Shown: positions 5,764 to 7,185 of the stretch, one piece after another
Layout of the letters: every line of letters begins with the position of its first letter
Position numbering within the stretch: the stretch's first letter is position 1
Assembly (NCBI GenBank): GCA_002469845.1
Contig: DKNZ01000087.1
Location: forward strand, 1-7,185
Direction: 5' to 3'
DNA length: 7,185 nucleotides
DNA from: Cellvibrionales bacterium UBA7375
Lineage (GTDB): Bacteria > Pseudomonadota > Gammaproteobacteria > Pseudomonadales > Porticoccaceae
Translations under genes and position numbers: made by a program
The notes under the pieces: generated by a model
Told to the model about the DNA's origin: nothing
Databases searched by the model: none
Seen by the model: only the letters and a program-made list of their open reading frames with translations

Positions 5764-6147
5764 TTGAGTAACTTTCTCGACAAAATAACCTGGAATAGCG
5801 ACGGACTTATTCCCGCTATTGCACAGGACCATAAATCGGGAAGAATCCTGATGATGGCTTGGATGAATGCCGAATCTTTAACCCTTACCGTTGAAGAGAA
5901 CCGCGCCATTTACTGGTCGCGTTCGCGCCAAAAATTATGGCGTAAGGGCGAAGAATCAGGACATGTTCAACATATTAAAGAGATCCGACTCGACTGCGAT
6001 AGCGATGTTATTATATTAACCGTTGATCAGGTGGGGGGTATCGCCTGCCATACGGGTAGAGAATCCTGTTTTTATTTTGTGCTTGAAGACGGCGAATGGG
6101 TCAGTGTCGACCCAGTATTAAAGAATCAAAAGGATATCTATTCATGA
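5764..6147 (+). CDS. hisI: Phosphoribosyl-AMP cyclohydrolase HisI
   Basis: HisI carries out the third step of histidine synthesis, opening the adenine ring of phosphoribosyl-AMP to give ProFAR. The 127-residue, single-domain form matches stand-alone PRA-CH. Conserved blocks are G-L-I-P-A-I-A-Q-D (14-22), ILMMAWMN (28-35), YWSRSRQKLWRKGEESGH (50-67), the metal site LDCDSD (76-81) with Asp77, Asp79 and Asp81 for magnesium, and GGIACHTGRESCF (91-103). Cys78, Cys95 and Cys102 are the zinc ligands. The start is a TTG; later Met codons would remove conserved sequence. Unlike enteric bacteria, where HisI and HisE are fused, here they are separate genes overlapping as ATGA. The neighbouring tat genes share the transcript. 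The rest of the his pathway is not in this window. Confidence 0.97.
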   Translation: MSNFLDKITWNSDGLIPAIAQDHKSGRILMMAWMNAESLTLTVEENRAIYWSRSRQKLWRKGEESGHVQHIKEIRLDCDSDVIILTVDQVGGIACHTGRESCFYFVLEDGEWVSVDPVLKNQKDIYS

Positions 6148-6470
6148 GTGATGCCGTATTAAAACAGCTGTTTGAGGTGGTTAAGGCACGCAAACAGTCC
6201 TCTGCTGACGAGTCTTACGTGGCTAGTCTTCATGATAAAGGTCTTAATAAGATTCTTGAAAAGGTGGGCGAGGAATCTGTGGAAACTATTCTCGCCGCGC
6301 GCGATGCAGATCAGAGTGGCGACAACAGTAAGGTCGTTTATGAAACTGCCGATCTGTGGTTTCACAGCCTAGTGATGCTGTCCCATCTGGATATTGAAGT
6401 TGATGACGTACTTGACGAACTAGAAAGTCGCTTTGGCCTTTCTGGTCTTGAAGAAAAAGCTAACAGATAA
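6144..6470 (+). CDS. hisE: Phosphoribosyl-ATP pyrophosphatase HisE
   Basis: HisE hydrolyses phosphoribosyl-ATP to phosphoribosyl-AMP and pyrophosphate, the second step of histidine synthesis, directly before the HisI reaction. The 108-residue protein is a MazG-like all-alpha fold: G-L-N-K-I-L-E-K-V-G-E-E (33-44) with E-T at 47-48, then V-Y-E-T-A-D-L-W-F-H (65-74). Glu43, Glu44, Glu47, Glu67 and Asp70 form the magnesium-binding cluster. The frame is open upstream to 6096 with a GTG, but the ATG at 6144 fits the family length, overlaps the hisI stop as ATGA, and has AAAAGGA (6128-6134) 9 nt before it, so I place the start there. It lies 13 bp before tatA. Confidence 0.97.
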   Translation: MSDAVLKQLFEVVKARKQSSADESYVASLHDKGLNKILEKVGEESVETILAARDADQSGDNSKVVYETADLWFHSLVMLSHLDIEVDDVLDELESRFGLSGLEEKANR

Positions 6471-6483
6471 AAGGTAACTTATT

Positions 6484-6651
6484 ATGGGATTTGGCTGGCA
6501 AGAATTATTAATTGTTTTGGTGATTGTGGCGCTAATTTTTGGCACCAAAAAATTACGCAATATTGGCTCAGATATAGGCGGCGCTGTTAAGGGCTTCAAG
6601 GATTCTGCTGCCGACACTAAAGATCAGCAAAAGAAAGACGACTCCGAATAA
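6484..6651 (+). CDS. tatA: Sec-independent (Tat) translocase subunit TatA
   Basis: TatA oligomers form the passage through which the twin-arginine system exports folded proteins across the inner membrane. The 55-residue product reads M-G-F-G-W-Q-E-L-L-I, a single hydrophobic helix at about 6-19, the hinge F-G-T-K-K-L (19-24), an amphipathic helix R-N-I-G-S-D-I-G-G-A-V-K-G-F-K (25-39) and a short charged tail. This is the TatA pattern: no Glu8-equivalent as in TatB, and the F-G hinge with T-K-K-L. It is short for the family (89 in E. coli), with the loss confined to the unstructured tail. AAGG (6471-6474) is 9 nt before the ATG. It lies in hisE-tatA-tatB-tatC order. Confidence 0.95.
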   Translation: MGFGWQELLIVLVIVALIFGTKKLRNIGSDIGGAVKGFKDSAADTKDQQKKDDSE

Positions 6652-6680
6652 TCACCACATAAAGAATCTTACCCTAATCT

Positions 6681-6956
6681 ATGTTTGATATCGGCTTTCT
6701 TGAACTTCTGGTTATAGCTCTAATCACACTGGTGGTCATGGGCCCTGAACGCCTGCCTGAGGCAATTAGAGCTATTAGCCTATGGTTTGGCCGCTTAAAG
6801 CAGATATGGGCTAAAACACGCCAAGAAATCGAAAATGAAGTGGGTATGGATGATATTCGCCATCAGCTTCACAACGAAGAAGTATTGCGCGACTTAGGCG
6901 AGCAAAAAGATCAGCTAGAACAAACCCTAGAAAATCACAAAACAGGTCAGCCATAA
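6681..6956 (+). CDS. tatB: Sec-independent (Tat) translocase subunit TatB
   Basis: TatB, with TatC, forms the receptor that binds twin-arginine signal peptides before TatA is recruited. The 91-residue product opens M-F-D-I-G-F-L-E-L-L, with the TatB-specific Glu8, a hydrophobic helix (about 6-20), the hinge G-P-E-R-L-P (21-26), and a long amphipathic helix with charged coiled-coil-like extension to about residue 86. It is much shorter than E. coli TatB (171), lacking the Pro/Ala-rich tail, which is not needed for function. The ribosome site is poor, so translation may rely on tatA, 29 bp upstream. The stop codon is separated from the tatC ATG by a single base. Confidence 0.96.
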   Translation: MFDIGFLELLVIALITLVVMGPERLPEAIRAISLWFGRLKQIWAKTRQEIENEVGMDDIRHQLHNEEVLRDLGEQKDQLEQTLENHKTGQP

Positions 6957-6957
6957 G

Positions 6958-7185
6958 ATGACCAACTCAAAGGAATCTGCAAATCAGCCATTGATGACCC
7001 ATCTATTAGAGCTACGAAATCGCCTTTTAAAAATTTTTGTTGCCGTGCTTGTAGTATTCGTCATCCTGTTTCCATTTAGCGAATCACTCTACTTGTATAT
7101 TTCAGAACCATTAAGAGCCCTCTTGCCCAGTGCCTCGACCATGATCGCTACTGAGGTTACCTCGCCCTTTTTAACCCCATTTAAA
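6958..7185 (+). CDS. tatC: Sec-independent (Tat) translocase subunit TatC (5' part)
   Basis: TatC is the multi-spanning core of the Tat receptor and contacts the twin-arginine motif directly. Seventy-six codons are present and the frame runs off the window end with no stop. The N-terminal cytoplasmic region holds the conserved M-T-H-L-L-E-L-R (13-20) with the signal-peptide-binding Glu18, followed by the first membrane helix at about 24-40 and the periplasmic loop with the conserved S-T-M-I-A-T-E-V-T-S-P-F (60-71). The start at 6958 has AGG at 6944-6946 upstream. It is tightly coupled to tatB. The family is usually about 250 residues, so roughly two thirds lie outside. Confidence 0.96.
   Translation, partial: MTNSKESANQPLMTHLLELRNRLLKIFVAVLVVFVILFPFSESLYLYISEPLRALLPSASTMIATEVTSPFLTPFK

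Noticed and set aside
6096..6143. Extended hisE start at GTG 6096.
   Set aside because: It would overlap hisI by 52 bp and add residues not seen in the family; the ATG at 6144 has a good ribosome site and the ATGA overlap.
6172..6372. A 66-codon + strand open frame inside hisE.
   Set aside because: It is an alternative frame within a clear, conserved gene, with no recognisable product.

Overview
The window reads as conserved chromosome from a gammaproteobacterium of moderate to low GC. The order hslV-hslU-(DUF971)-ubiE-ubiJ-ubiB-hisI-hisE-tatA-tatB-tatC matches, as I recall it, the Pseudomonas-type arrangement, but without the polyhydroxyalkanoate (pha) genes that pseudomonads carry between the DUF971 gene and ubiE. 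The ubiquinone genes ubiJ and ubiB and the split hisI/hisE genes fit Gammaproteobacteria. The base composition and the TonB-dependent receptor tail upstream suggest a marine heterotroph, perhaps of the Cellvibrionales (SAR92-like) type; that placement is inference only.

Layout, all on the + strand. Positions 2-133 are the last 43 codons of a TonB-dependent outer-membrane receptor, closed by a strong intrinsic terminator (157-188). A sigma-32-like heat-shock promoter (221-249) then drives hslV and hslU, the two parts of the HslVU ATP-dependent protease, followed 12 bp later by a small DUF971 protein. A 142-bp intergenic stretch holds five tandem 11-bp repeats, most of them carrying a -10-like TACAAT core, just ahead of ubiE. 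ubiE, ubiJ and ubiB are tightly coupled, with 1-bp and 4-bp overlaps, and serve ubiquinone synthesis. A 76-bp gap holds a good sigma-70 promoter (5697-5724), followed by hisI (TTG start), hisE (ATGA overlap), tatA (55 codons), tatB and the first 76 codons of tatC, which runs off the window end.

Functionally there are three modules: heat-shock proteolysis (HslVU), quinone synthesis (UbiE, UbiJ, UbiB), and a joint transcript for histidine steps 2 and 3 plus Tat protein export. I found no mobile element, CRISPR array, tRNA or rRNA, and no evidence of a new multi-gene system. The points most worth a second look are the 11-bp tandem repeat array before ubiE, the propeptide on HslV that must be removed to expose the catalytic threonine, the heat-shock promoter, and the promoter with embedded palindrome before the TTG-started hisI.
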